A DNA stretch of 51,346 nucleotides from Anaeromonas gelatinilytica. Its GTDB lineage: Bacteria > Bacillota > Clostridia > Tissierellales > SIT17. Positions 42,754-51,346 of this stretch are shown piece by piece (position 1 is the stretch's first letter; the number at the start of each line of letters is the position of its first letter). The notes under the pieces were generated by a model that had not been told where the DNA came from, made no database searches, and saw nothing but the letters and a program-made list of their open reading frames with translations. Location of the stretch: positions 1 through 51,346 of the forward strand of contig NZ_WSFU01000068.1 in NCBI RefSeq assembly GCF_016820635.1. The letters run 5' to 3'. Made by a program: the position numbers and the translations under genes.

Positions 42754-45717
42754 CTATTTGACTGGTTTTGTATTTATACACAAAATGTTTAAAATTTCTT
42801 CACTCGATTGGCTACTACGAATTGCAGAAAGTAAAGATTTATTAGAAATTATTGAATATAATTCATCAAAATATTTTTTTGAATTTTCATTAAGAGCCAA
42901 TACAAAAATAATATCTACAAAGTTCACTCCATCCCAAATAATAGGGTTGTCCAGTTTTGTGATAGATATGACTGGTTTTGTAACGAGTTCTGTATAACCA
43001 TGGGGAATAGCAATACCGCCTTCCAAATATGTGGTCATTTGACTTTCTCTTTTGTATACACTAAGTAAAAACTCTGGTTTCACATATCCATCCTTTATCA
43101 ATTTATTAATAGCATTATCTATCACTTCATCTTTATAAGTGTATCTAGGATTCACAAAAATATTTTCTGATTTAATGACTTCATTTAAATGATTTTCTTC
43201 AAATAAATTATGACGTTTAATCATTCTTTGTAATTTATCTAATCCTTGAGACTTAAATATTTCTGTTACAGATATAAAAGGATATCCCATGACTTGTGGA
43301 TCTATGGTCCCAACGACTGCAACAATTCGATAATTTTTTGCAATGGATTCAATAATATTTTCTACTTTTTCTCCTTCTATATATCCTTTGGTCAGTATAG
43401 TAATATTTTTTAAATCCTCTTCCAAATAAGTCCTAATGTGATTTCTTACTGTTTTTGCTACACCTTCTCCCGTGATACAAAGACAGAGGATTACATTTTG
43501 TTTGTCCTTATCTTTAAGCTCTTGATTGTTCTTTTCCTTTGTTTGTAAAGTTCCATTATTTTTTATATCAAGTTCCTCAGCTATTTGATCAAGAGATTTA
43601 GAAGTCCATAGCACTTTTCTAATAGCCTCTATTACCATAAGAGTATCAGCTCTTGCCACTATTCGTACTGAAATTCCAGTTTCTCTCTCAATCTTTCCTC
43701 CCATTGTTGTAAGAGAACCCATGTCTGCCAATATAAGGCATCCCTTTTCCTGGTCAATCTGCTTTACCACGTTTATTACTTTATCGATCATAGAAGAAGG
43801 AGAATCCTGAAAATTCATCTCTAGACCAACAGCATAATCTGTACCCATGATGGTATTTGCCGTTTCAGACATGCCACAAGCCACTTTACCATGGGATACG
43901 ACTAGCAGTCCTATCTTTTCTTTATTCATTTGACTGTGACTTTGAAAATTTTTAAAATACATTGCTAAAAATCCTATTTCCTCTTCTAAAAGATTAATAT
44001 AATATTTTTGTTGGATTATTTTTACTATTTTCTTTGCCACTGTATATTCTTTTGGGGATTGCTCACTAATTGCTTTTAAGTTTAAATTATTAATTCCCTT
44101 GTTACTTCTAACACGTTCCATAGCCATATTAATATGTATTGCTAGTGGGAAAATAATAGTATTTCTTAAAGAAGGTAACGACTTTTTAGCATTTTCATAG
44201 ATTTCTTTTGTAATATTAAGAATCTTATCTCCTACAATACTAGATACTTCTTGAAGACTAAATTTATAATTTTCTACATTCTTTATATATTTGGACAAAG
44301 TCTTTTCTAATTCCTGAGATAACACTCCACTAATTTTTGTTTTCGATATGCCCTGTCTTTTCATTTCCTCATATTTATAGTCTAATTCATCATATATATT
44401 CTTACTTCGCTCTATGGCTGATTGTTCATATACAATATTATCTTCCGGTGAATAGTAAATATCACTATAAATTAAATCATTTATTTCTTTTCTTACTAAT
44501 CTGTCATCATAACTTTCCTTTAATTCTTCTGACAAACTATCTAATCTTACTACAATAGTATCTTTATGTCTAATTTTCGCATCTAAAAATGCCTTAGCAC
44601 AGCATACTTGTATATCAGATTTTAGTTGTCCTAAATTCCCTTGGTACTCTGCATCTAACAGGCATTTAAGTACATCTTCTTTTACTTGAAGTTCGCAACC
44701 AATTCTTCTGCTTTCTGTCATGAAATTATTCTGAGTAAATTGAAGCTTCTCACTTAATGGTCGATCTTTAATTGGAGGAATTTCAATGAGCATAGGAATT
44801 CTTCTTCGAAATGTTAAAAGTAACGTGCTTTCAGGATTTTCTGTAGTAGCTCCAATGATCATCACAGTGCTTTTACGCTGAGTATCTATCTCTCCTAATC
44901 TTCTAAATTTTCCTTTGTCAATTAAATAAAAGAGCATTTCCTGTCCTTTAGGTGTTAATCTATGTATTTCATCTAAAAATAATATTCCTCCGTCACAAAA
45001 TTCTACAATTCCTGGTTTGTCTACTACTGCGCCAGTAAAAGCACCTTTATTGTATCCAAATAATTGAGTCAACAGTAATTGTGGGTTATCTGCATAATCA
45101 GCACAATTGAATTCATAAAAGGGGATATTTTCCCTATAATTACGAATTTTAACAGCATATTTGTACATCATTTCTGCTAAAAAGCTTTTACCTACACCAG
45201 ATGGACCATAAATTAAAGTGTGAAGACCGTAGGGTGGATATAATATAGCAGCTTTTGCTCTACTTATTTGACTTTTCATACTTCCATCGTATCCTATGAA
45301 TGCACTAAATATATCTGAAGCATTCTGAGATTTTTCCTTTAATGCCTTCTCACTGGAAGTCTCATCCTGAATCAAATCTAAATGTTTCTCTTTTTCTGTC
45401 TTTATGGGCTTAAATTCCTGTATTTCTTCTAATTCCTTTTTTAAACTTCCAATTACAAACTTCCCCACATCATAGCCCTGATCATTTAAAAGCCTTGTCA
45501 ATTTGCGCACAGATAGATCCCCATGCTCTTCTATTAATTTCTTAATATCTTGGACTAATAATCTATTTCTTCTTTCCCTAGAATTTTGTATATTATATTT
45601 ATTTCTTATAGTAGTTACATTCTCTCTAAATATACTAAGTTTTTTTGCAATCTGTTCATCACTTAAAGGATTTTTCTTATCTTCATTTTTAATTAATTGA
45701 ATTACCCTTTCTTCCAT
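42754..45717 (-). CDS. LevR-type sigma-54 activator with PRD and PTS domains
   Basis: A 987-residue activator. From the N-terminus: a DNA-binding region (about 1-90), sigma-54 AAA+ domain (about 130-400, Walker A GPSGVGKS near 171-178, GAFTGA near 225-230, Walker B GGILFLDEIH), PRD (about 470-590, with H528), EIIA-Man-like domain (about 600-710, with H609 in VVSHGKV), an EIIB-like region (about 740-840), and a second PRD/EIIA type-2-like end (about 850-985, with H906 in IAIPHG). PTS phosphorylation of these histidines should tie activity to substrate supply. I take the second ATG (45717) as start, with AAAGGA eight bases upstream; the ATG at 45726 abuts it. It activates the operon through the promoter at 42737. 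Confidence 0.93.
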   Translation of the reverse strand: MEERVIQLIKNEDKKNPLSDEQIAKKLSIFRENVTTIRNKYNIQNSRERRNRLLVQDIKKLIEEHGDLSVRKLTRLLNDQGYDVGKFVIGSLKKELEEIQEFKPIKTEKEKHLDLIQDETSSEKALKEKSQNASDIFSAFIGYDGSMKSQISRAKAAILYPPYGLHTLIYGPSGVGKSFLAEMMYKYAVKIRNYRENIPFYEFNCADYADNPQLLLTQLFGYNKGAFTGAVVDKPGIVEFCDGGILFLDEIHRLTPKGQEMLFYLIDKGKFRRLGEIDTQRKSTVMIIGATTENPESTLLLTFRRRIPMLIEIPPIKDRPLSEKLQFTQNNFMTESRRIGCELQVKEDVLKCLLDAEYQGNLGQLKSDIQVCCAKAFLDAKIRHKDTIVVRLDSLSEELKESYDDRLVRKEINDLIYSDIYYSPEDNIVYEQSAIERSKNIYDELDYKYEEMKRQGISKTKISGVLSQELEKTLSKYIKNVENYKFSLQEVSSIVGDKILNITKEIYENAKKSLPSLRNTIIFPLAIHINMAMERVRSNKGINNLNLKAISEQSPKEYTVAKKIVKIIQQKYYINLLEEEIGFLAMYFKNFQSHSQMNKEKIGLLVVSHGKVACGMSETANTIMGTDYAVGLEMNFQDSPSSMIDKVINVVKQIDQEKGCLILADMGSLTTMGGKIERETGISVRIVARADTLMVIEAIRKVLWTSKSLDQIAEELDIKNNGTLQTKEKNNQELKDKDKQNVILCLCITGEGVAKTVRNHIRTYLEEDLKNITILTKGYIEGEKVENIIESIAKNYRIVAVVGTIDPQVMGYPFISVTEIFKSQGLDKLQRMIKRHNLFEENHLNEVIKSENIFVNPRYTYKDEVIDNAINKLIKDGYVKPEFLLSVYKRESQMTTYLEGGIAIPHGYTELVTKPVISITKLDNPIIWDGVNFVDIIFVLALNENSKKYFDELYSIISNKSLLSAIRSSQSSEEILNILCINTKPVK

Positions 45718-45878
45718 ATCATCCATCCTTTCATAATAATAAAACTAAAATATCAGAAAAATGCAATAGATATTGTCGCATATGCCACTATTTTATTATA
45801 TAACAATTTTTCTTTTAAAGACTTTAAAACAATTTGTATATCTAAAAAATTCAATGATAAAAACTCTAGTATAAAAAA

Positions 45879-45926
45879 TACTCCTCCTTGTAGTGACATT
45901 TTAACTATCTACTACAAGAGGAGTAT
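45879..45926 (-). terminator. Terminator of the EcsC gene
   Basis: A long stem (about ATACTCCTC plus TTGTAGT with complement, one bulge) with a 15-base loop. The minus strand ends in TTTTTTA. The rest of 45727-45878 shows no gene. Confidence 0.85.
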
Positions 45927-45936
45927 ATTATTCCTA

Positions 45937-46731
45937 TTAATTTCTACTTTTTTTAAATATATATCTCTTTTTATATTTTAAACTAGCATATTTACCTATT
46001 TTTCTTATAATATTATAATTTACTATTCCCCCTACTGCTCCTGCAATAGGAATCCCTTGAATAAATTTTGCAGTTAACATTGCCTCTGATAATATCTTAG
46101 CTGTAATTTTCATTTGTTCTTCTAAATCTATTTCAGTATGTGTACCACTGTCTATATCATTAGCCAGTTTATCTATCTGTTTACTAAACTCACTCTTTCT
46201 GTCATATTTTACCATAGCTCCACTTATTATAAGAAGAATATAGGCCTTTTCTTCTTTGCTTTCATAAGTATATCCATAACTAAGGGCAATTTCATACATA
46301 TTTTTCATTATAACTGATATGAAAAGAGGAATATCCGGTAGCCCAATTCCCAATAACCCCAGTACTCCTCCCTCTAAAATTGATAAGGATGAATTCATCA
46401 TCTTAGATCTATTAGCTTGTTTATCTAGCTTTTTGAAATATTTTTTTCCTTTTTCTTTATCTATCCTATAGTTATTTAAATCATGTTCTAATTTGATTTT
46501 ATCCTTATCATAGGTTTTCTCAATATATCCAGTACCTTTTTCAAATACTAACTGAAATCCCTTTAAAAAAACAGTTTCTAAAGTGATTTTTAATTTATCA
46601 GGTATTTTACTTTGAATTTTATCCATAACAGGATCTACTTTAGATTTTAATAATTTACTTTCTCTTTTATTTAAAATCCTATTCTCTCGCCTCTTTAGTC
46701 TTTTAAATTGCTTATTTAATTCTTTTTTCAT
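45937..46731 (-). CDS. EcsC family protein
   Basis: A 264-residue protein with a basic N-terminus and the EcsC pattern: LETVFLKGFQLVFEKGTGYIEKTY, then the glycine-rich GGVLGLLGIGLPDIPLFISVI, the SYGYTYESKEEKAYILLII segment, and IPIAGAVGGIVNYNII. Members are membrane-associated and of unknown function; the name comes from a Bacillus ABC operon linked to secretion. It is a single gene here. Some family members resemble stress or phage-response proteins. Confidence 0.9.
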   Translation of the reverse strand: MKKELNKQFKRLKRRENRILNKRESKLLKSKVDPVMDKIQSKIPDKLKITLETVFLKGFQLVFEKGTGYIEKTYDKDKIKLEHDLNNYRIDKEKGKKYFKKLDKQANRSKMMNSSLSILEGGVLGLLGIGLPDIPLFISVIMKNMYEIALSYGYTYESKEEKAYILLIISGAMVKYDRKSEFSKQIDKLANDIDSGTHTEIDLEEQMKITAKILSEAMLTAKFIQGIPIAGAVGGIVNYNIIRKIGKYASLKYKKRYIFKKSRN

Positions 46732-46858
46732 ATTTTCCCCCTTCCTATTGGATATACTATAATTATATTACTTACTTTTAAATAATCAATATCTATAGAT
46801 CATTATTAACCTAATCTATCAGAACATTCATTGTGAACAACTCCATTATACATGATAT

Positions 46859-46972
46859 TTATAAAAATCCTTTGAAGCATAAAACTATCACAATTAAATC
46901 TACATTATCCACCGCTGTAAACTTTCCAAACCTCTTAGTAAGATTTTTTGTTTCAATAATATTTTCACTCAT
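46859..46972 (-). pseudogene. ABC transporter ATPase, N-terminal fragment
   Basis: It starts with a real ribosome binding site (GAGGA) and ATG. It reads MSENIIETKNLTKRFGKFTA and VDNVDL, the usual start of an exporter ATPase, but breaks off before Walker A. The next codons (IVIVLCFKG) look unrelated and stop at 46859. An internal deletion has removed the rest of the gene. Confidence 0.75.
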
Positions 46973-47110
46973 TTTTAATACTTCCTCTATTTCATTACTT
47001 GGACATTATAACTACTCTTTTTCTTCTTTATCATAGTCAATAAAAAAATAAAGCTTTATAACATTTACTGTCATAAAACTTATCTTAAAGTTCTAAAATA
47101 CTACTTAAAA

Positions 47111-48121
47111 CTATTTATTTTTTAGTACCTCACCTTTTCTAAGATTTGCCCTCATCGTATTAATAATATCATCCATCTTTTCTAACTCTTTTAATATCCC
47201 TTTTTCTTCAGCACCTGTGTCTATTACTTTATGAATTCCACCATTTTTTATTACAATTCTTTTATCGGCCATAAGAGTTAAACTAGGATCATGGGTTGCC
47301 ATTAAAACAATTTTTTCTTCATTAACGAGAAGGTTTAGAGCTCTTTTTCTATCTATTCCTGCATTTTCTATTTCATCAATAAGAACTATAGGTGAAGTGC
47401 TTAATATTGCAGTATCTGCTATCATCAATGCTCTAGATTGTCCGCCACTTAAACCTGTAACTTGGGTATCTAAATCAAACTTTTCTCCTGCTAATTCATT
47501 TGCAGCTTCAATTATTTTCTTAATCACTTCTTCTTCGTTGTCTATCATTCTACTCTTTGCATGTAATTCTAAAAATTCTCTTACAGTTAAATCCATTATA
47601 AAATTCATGTTTTGAGATAATTGTGCAACTAGCTTATTACTTGTTGAAAATCTAAGGCTTTTATCAGGTATCTTACCATTTACAAGTATAACTCTCTCTG
47701 TAGGAGTATCTTTATTAGCAGCCCATTCTATATCTGCCAATAACCTACTTTTCCCAGCACCAGTTGGACCAACTATAGATACGATTTCACTCTTATTAAT
47801 AGTCAATTCTTCAAAATTTTCTTTGTTTCCATGTTTATCCTTGCCTGCAATTATGCTTATAGAATCAACTGTATCCTTTTCTAAACCTAAAAATTCAATC
47901 ATCTGATTAATATATGATTCTAAATCTAATTTTATCTTTTCAACATCTATTGCCCACTCTTCAATTTCTTCTTCTGTAAAATGATTTAAATATTCTTTTA
48001 ATGTATACTCTTCATATTCTTCTACATCTAGCTTATTATCTTGAAAAAAAGATAATATAAAAGGATATTGTTTCTCCAAATTTTTTATTTTTATAGATTC
48101 AAGTTCTTTTATTTTAACCAT
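47111..48121 (-). CDS. Soluble ABC ATPase with N-terminal helical domain
   Basis: A 336-residue cytosolic ATPase. The first 80 residues (YPFILSFFQDNKLDVEEYEEY, TLKEYLNHFTEEEIEEWAID) form a helical region resembling DUF1858/ScdA-N-type domains. The ATPase has Walker A GPTGAGKS (118-125), signature LSGGQSRAL (224-232), Walker B IVLIDE (245-250, with E250) and H277 in MATHD. It overlaps the GTPase gene stop by eight bases. No membrane subunit gene is near, so it is unlikely to be a conventional transporter part. It probably drives a conformational change in a partner, perhaps loading or releasing a metal or cofactor. Confidence 0.8.
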   Translation of the reverse strand: MVKIKELESIKIKNLEKQYPFILSFFQDNKLDVEEYEEYTLKEYLNHFTEEEIEEWAIDVEKIKLDLESYINQMIEFLGLEKDTVDSISIIAGKDKHGNKENFEELTINKSEIVSIVGPTGAGKSRLLADIEWAANKDTPTERVILVNGKIPDKSLRFSTSNKLVAQLSQNMNFIMDLTVREFLELHAKSRMIDNEEEVIKKIIEAANELAGEKFDLDTQVTGLSGGQSRALMIADTAILSTSPIVLIDEIENAGIDRKRALNLLVNEEKIVLMATHDPSLTLMADKRIVIKNGGIHKVIDTGAEEKGILKELEKMDDIINTMRANLRKGEVLKNK

Positions 48122-48815
48122 TTTTATCGCTCAACTCCATTTTCCTTACATTTCCCATTTGATACTCTTCTCCTATTCTAGTTTCACCTAAGCAATATGA
48201 GCATAATGCTGATGGCATTGGAAATTTTAATTGTCTATTGTTAACAGTTTCAATATTTTCATCTTCATCATATAAAAGAGTACTAAATTCAAAAGCTCCT
48301 TGTCCAGTTAAACCATTTACATGTATTGTTACTGCTTGTGGATTTACTGAATTAACTTTAGAGCCAAAAACTTCTCTCTCTGCTTGAGATACAATATCTC
48401 CTTTTGTTATAACGATAATATCTGCAGTTTTTAACATAGGTCCTATTTTTTTAGGAGTATTTATACCACTCAAATTATCTATTACACATATGGATTGGAT
48501 TCCTTTTAAATAAGGAGAACATCTATTACACAATCCCGCACTTTCAGTTATTAATAAATCTAAATTCTTTTTATTGCCCCATTTTACAACCTCTTCAATG
48601 TTACTTGCAAAATAATGATCTGGACATAGTGCCCCAGATAATCCCTTTCTAACAGGTACACCTGCCTTCTCATAAAGCTTATCATCATCTGTATATAAAC
48701 AATCAAATTTCACTACTCCTACTGATAATCCTCTTTTTTTAATAGCCTCTATGGTTTTTAATATTACAGAAGTTTTTCCTGAAGAAGGAGGGCCTGAGAC
48801 AGTTACTAAATTCAT
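48114..48815 (-). CDS. HypB/UreG-like GTPase with Cys pairs
   Basis: A 233-residue G3E-type GTPase. It has P-loop GPPSSGKT (8-15), a switch region LLITESAGL with E91, and an NKxD-like TKGD at 137-140. Extra cysteines stand out: C64 (ALCPDH), C96 and C99 (CNRC, directly after the switch), and C205 and C208 (CSYC). G3E proteins such as HypB, UreG and CobW load metals into enzymes. The Cys pairs near the switch suggest metal or Fe-S binding tied to GTP state. It lies between the substrate-binding-like protein (2-base gap) and the ABC ATPase (8-base overlap), so all three are co-translated. Confidence 0.8.
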   Translation of the reverse strand: MNLVTVSGPPSSGKTSVILKTIEAIKKRGLSVGVVKFDCLYTDDDKLYEKAGVPVRKGLSGALCPDHYFASNIEEVVKWGNKKNLDLLITESAGLCNRCSPYLKGIQSICVIDNLSGINTPKKIGPMLKTADIIVITKGDIVSQAEREVFGSKVNSVNPQAVTIHVNGLTGQGAFEFSTLLYDEDENIETVNNRQLKFPMPSALCSYCLGETRIGEEYQMGNVRKMELSDKNG

Positions 48816-48817
48816 AT

Positions 48818-50047
48818 TTATTTATCTCCCTTCACGACATCATTAAATATATTTTCACATTTTACTATTAAACCTGAAATATCATTATTCTCTATATAAT
48901 CCCAGCCTAACCACATATATTTATTTTCATCTGGAATCATATTATCAACATCAGGGTTAATACTTGGAAATTTCCCATTATGAGATAATATCTCTCCTAC
49001 TTCCTTTGAAGCAAAAAAGTTAACGATTGGTTTTAATTCTTCTTTTTTCTCCTTTTTGCTTAACATAAATATTGGACTTATTATAGCTCCATCCTTAGGC
49101 CATATAGGAGTCATAGGACCTCCCCTAGTAGTCATTTTGGTAAAGAAATACGGCATTATAGTAACTACTGGTTTTGCAAATTTCCTTCTATGGGATTTAA
49201 CCATTTCCGATGGATGCATACTTGTTTTTAATATCTTACCTAATTTTTTAATTCCTTCTTCACCATGTAACTTATAAATATTTAATAAGATCGCATTAAA
49301 TAAATCAAAATCTCCTATTGGTAAACTCACACTATTCTCAAATTCTGGTTGCAATAATTCTTCCCAACTTGTTGGTACTTCTCTTCCATTTAATTCTTCC
49401 TCATTTACTAAAAAGACAGCTGGTACAACCCCTAACATGGCATATTGATTATTAGGATCCTTTAAGTTTATATAATCATTATTAAAATCTTTATTATACT
49501 TCGTAAAATCTGTTATATCTTGAAATATATCTTTTCCTTTATATTTACCAAATAAATTTTTATCAAAAAATAAATCAAAACCTGCCGACATAAATATATC
49601 AGGAAGCTCTTTTTCTGTTTTCTCTTTTAAAATATCTTCTAACCAATCAACTCCTGAAGATGCAGCTTTTAGCTCATACTCTAAATTGAAATCCAAGTTT
49701 TTATCCTCTAACCATTTTTCAAAAGCTTCTGTTAAAGGTACTCTAACAGGACAAGGCAATACTCCAGTTATTTCTATAGAATCTTTTTCTTTAGATGATT
49801 GATTAATTTTATCTCCATTATTTTCAATTCTCTCTATTACTTGTGAAACAAAAGTATCAATATTAATTTTTTTTAGTTTTAAAGCATTTTCTAGTGAAAC
49901 GGATTTCCCAAATGATTTTCTCATATTATCATCTTTCATATTGTCAAATCCTACAGAAACTAATAATTCAATTGCTTCATCATATTTCTCAGTAATATCA
50001 TATAAAGTATCTTTTATATCAAAATATTTATTATCCAATCTCGCCAC
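48818..50047 (-). CDS. Cytosolic substrate-binding-fold protein with DUF1858-like domain
   Basis: A 409-residue protein without signal peptide or membrane segment. Residues about 5-70 match DUF1858 in pattern (a helical domain with a KSVSLENALKLKKINIDTF end). Residues about 90-405 look like a periplasmic binding protein of the iron/polyamine type (ELPDIFMSAG, VPTSWEELLQPEF, GDFDLFNAILLNI, SKEVGEIL). C99 in LPCPVRVPL is conserved-looking. Being inside the cell, it cannot be a normal import receptor. I take GTG 50047, with AAGGGAG before it, over GTG 50077, which lies at the transcription start. It is the first gene of the three-gene unit. The ligand is unknown; a metal or metallo-cofactor is a guess. 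Confidence 0.75.
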   Translation of the reverse strand: MARLDNKYFDIKDTLYDITEKYDEAIELLVSVGFDNMKDDNMRKSFGKSVSLENALKLKKINIDTFVSQVIERIENNGDKINQSSKEKDSIEITGVLPCPVRVPLTEAFEKWLEDKNLDFNLEYELKAASSGVDWLEDILKEKTEKELPDIFMSAGFDLFFDKNLFGKYKGKDIFQDITDFTKYNKDFNNDYINLKDPNNQYAMLGVVPAVFLVNEEELNGREVPTSWEELLQPEFENSVSLPIGDFDLFNAILLNIYKLHGEEGIKKLGKILKTSMHPSEMVKSHRRKFAKPVVTIMPYFFTKMTTRGGPMTPIWPKDGAIISPIFMLSKKEKKEELKPIVNFFASKEVGEILSHNGKFPSINPDVDNMIPDENKYMWLGWDYIENNDISGLIVKCENIFNDVVKGDK

Positions 50048-50087
50048 AATCTCCCTTCTCCATAAAATGGATTTCACATCTAATTGT

Positions 50088-50093
50088 ATAATA
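50088..50093 (-). promoter_or_regulatory. -10 element of the three-gene cytosolic unit
   Basis: TATTAT on the minus strand with no good -35 at 17 bases, as in activator-dependent promoters. The inferred transcription start is near 50081. Confidence 0.5.
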
Positions 50094-50114
50094 CCATAAA
50101 TATATTTCTTAGAA

Positions 50115-50130
50115 TGTGATATTCATCACA
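50115..50130. promoter_or_regulatory. CRP/FNR-type site before the three-gene unit
   Basis: TGTGATATTCATCACA: perfect arms fitting TGTGA-N6-TCACA. Its centre (50122.5) is about 41.5 bases upstream of the inferred start, the class II activation position for CRP/FNR-family proteins. Confidence 0.65.
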
Positions 50131-50210
50131 TATATATTTATCCTTATTTACTAATCTTTCCTACCCATTCATAATTATTTTTTATACTATTAAAATATCC
50201 CATAAACAGA

Positions 50211-50242
50211 ATACTTCCTCAAATTGATATTTGAGGAAGTAT
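50211..50242. terminator. Hairpin after the AraC/GyrI regulator
   Basis: A 14-bp perfect stem ATACTTCCTCAAAT with complement and a TGAT loop. It has little U-tract on either side. The rest of 50131-50283 shows no gene. Confidence 0.65.
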
Positions 50243-50283
50243 AAAACATATTATTAAGTTTAATAAAAATACTTAAAGCCAAC

Positions 50284-51156
50284 CTATTTTTTCAAAACTG
50301 GTATCCATATTTCACTTCTAAAATTTGGTGAAGTTAAATCTTTATCTTCATTCCATAAAATTTCTGGTCCCTCTGCTATTTCATAATTAGATGATGGAAA
50401 CCATTCTGAATAGATACGCCCCCATATATTTTGTAGTGTATTAGGAAATGGACCTACAGATTCAAACACTGCCCATGTTGAGGCAGGAACTTCAAGTTGT
50501 TCAAAATCGTCAGGACATTCATGGGTTGTCGCTACTCCTATATATTGATCCAGTTCTCCCTTTTCTTCCATTCTTCCATCAGAAAAATTCGTTGATGCTT
50601 GAATAATTCCTGATGGCTCTACATTAGAGAGCTCTTTAAGTCTGCTAATTTTCTCTTCATTTAAACTCTTCCACATAAATGCAATCTCTGGATTTTCTCC
50701 TTCGAATACAATAGGAACTCTTTTCATAATACCAACTATACTAAATTCTCCTTTTTCTACAATTCGATAATTCATTTCACTTCCTCCTCTAATTGATAAT
50801 TGAAAGGTCATTGATAGATAGGCCTTAAGTGAATGACCATTATTTCTAGCTTCTGAAGGTGTTATGCCATGCAAACTTTGAAAAGCTCTAGTAAAAGAAT
50901 CTGGAGAACTATAACCATATTTAATTGCAATATCAATAATTCTTATATCATTATTGTTTAGTTCAAAAGCTGCAAGAGTAAGACGTCTTCTACGGATATA
51001 CTCAGACAGTGTAACACCTGCTAGAAAAGAAAACATTCTTTGAAAATGATATTTAGAACAACAAGCTAATCTTGCAACTTTTTCAAAATCAATATCATTA
51101 GTAATATTTTCTTCAATATAATTCAATGCTTCATTCATTTTTTTAAGTGAATCCAT
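50284..51156 (-). CDS. AraC-family regulator with GyrI-like effector domain
   Basis: A 290-residue regulator. The N-terminal AraC DNA-binding domain (about 5-105) has [20 protein letters not shown] and [24 protein letters not shown]. The C-terminal GyrI/SOUL-like effector-binding domain (about 125-290) shows [20 protein letters not shown] and the [13 protein letters not shown] block. This is the Rob/SoxS-like layout that senses small lipophilic molecules. The start has GAGGAGGTCATG. No target is adjacent except its own gene and the three-gene unit beyond. Confidence 0.93.
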   Translation of the reverse strand: MDSLKKMNEALNYIEENITNDIDFEKVARLACCSKYHFQRMFSFLAGVTLSEYIRRRRLTLAAFELNNNDIRIIDIAIKYGYSSPDSFTRAFQSLHGITPSEARNNGHSLKAYLSMTFQLSIRGGSEMNYRIVEKGEFSIVGIMKRVPIVFEGENPEIAFMWKSLNEEKISRLKELSNVEPSGIIQASTNFSDGRMEEKGELDQYIGVATTHECPDDFEQLEVPASTWAVFESVGPFPNTLQNIWGRIYSEWFPSSNYEIAEGPEILWNEDKDLTSPNFRSEIWIPVLKK

Positions 51157-51257
51157 TTTTCATGACCTCCTCTTATCAATAGAATAACAAAGATTCATGA
51201 TACTAATCCGACATTTCTTGCACAATTGTGTAGGGTTAATTTTATTATAGTGAACCT

Positions 51258-51286
51258 CACCCCCTGAATAAAATATTCAGAGGGTG
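51258..51286 (-). terminator. Hairpin near the right edge
   Basis: A stem of CACCCCCTGAATA with TATTCAGAGGGTG (one mismatch) and a three-base loop. It may end a gene entering from the right edge. Confidence 0.45.
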
Positions 51287-51346
51287 CTTCTATTTGCATT
51301 AACAAATAGACTCTCTGACTTAAATACAGCTATGCACACGATTGTT
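51277..51346 (-). other. Possible C-terminal tail of a gene beyond the right edge
   Basis: Twenty-two open codons (ending VFKSESLFVNANRSTL) that stop in the hairpin at 51258. Too short to identify, and chance is possible. Confidence 0.2.

Noticed and set aside
45727-45878. Possible sigma-54 promoter for the LevR-type gene (TGGCAT on the minus strand)
   Set aside because: The -12 TTGC is missing at the required distance.

Overview
This window looks like a chromosomal segment from a low-GC, anaerobic, spore-former-like Firmicute (Clostridia or Tissierellia). The reasons are very A+T-rich codon use, AGGAGG-type ribosome binding sites, a perfect HrcA/CIRCE operator, a Fur-box-linked FeoA/FeoA/FeoB/Cys-rich ferrous iron operon, hemerythrin-type O2/redox sensors, a sigma-54/LevR-type PTS operon, and many intrinsic terminators with U-tracts. 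Most genes are on the minus strand. No rRNA, tRNA, CRISPR array or intact insertion sequence was recognised.

Layout. 1-5 kb: broken threonine aldolase start, ABC-class ATPase (PF09818 type), small holin-like membrane protein, Asn-rich mini-protein, DUF438/hemerythrin/PAS protein and bacteriohemerythrin. 5-14 kb: pyruvate carboxylase, PPC/DUF296 protein, MFS transporter, remnant of a flavin oxidoreductase, DUF4363/DUF421 pair, and HtpG under a perfect CIRCE. 14-22 kb: a compact operon for one unidentified carboxylate (Old Yellow Enzyme-like reductase, SDR, fumarate-reductase-like flavoprotein, DctP-DctQ-DctM TRAP importer) with a divergent AraC regulator. 22-26 kb: an accessory strip with decayed methyltransferase, Nudix and small genes, then a nucleotidyltransferase, a 42-bp-repeat coiled-coil gene and a C39-like cysteine-peptidase candidate. 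26-30 kb: AEC carrier and an ABC exporter with a TetR regulator that lacks a standard start codon. 30.7-33.7 kb: feo operon. 34-37 kb: TetR plus three-gene ABC exporter. 37-37.7 kb: a cobalamin riboswitch left in front of only a remnant ABC ATPase. 37.8-45.7 kb: galactitol-type PTS, DgoD-like dehydratase, KDPGal aldolase and HAD phosphatase behind a sigma-54 promoter, with a LevR-type activator. 45.9-51.2 kb: EcsC protein, ABC fragment, an unusual three-gene cytosolic set (substrate-binding fold without signal peptide, HypB/UreG-like GTPase with Cys motifs, soluble ABC ATPase), and an AraC/GyrI-type regulator.

Most notable. (1) The three-gene set at 47.1-50.1 kb has no membrane component and no export signal, and has a TGTGA-N6-TCACA palindrome centred about 41.5 bases upstream of its inferred transcription start. 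It is the best candidate for an undescribed system, perhaps a metal or cofactor handling device. (2) The hexonate operon has a PTS but no sugar-acid kinase, suggesting phosphorylation on entry. (3) The TRAP/OYE/SDR/flavoprotein operon suggests uptake and reduction of an unsaturated carboxylate. (4) The riboswitch has outlived its operon. About eight decayed genes are scattered over the window, which points to ongoing gene loss. All functional assignments are by reading motifs; no database search was run.
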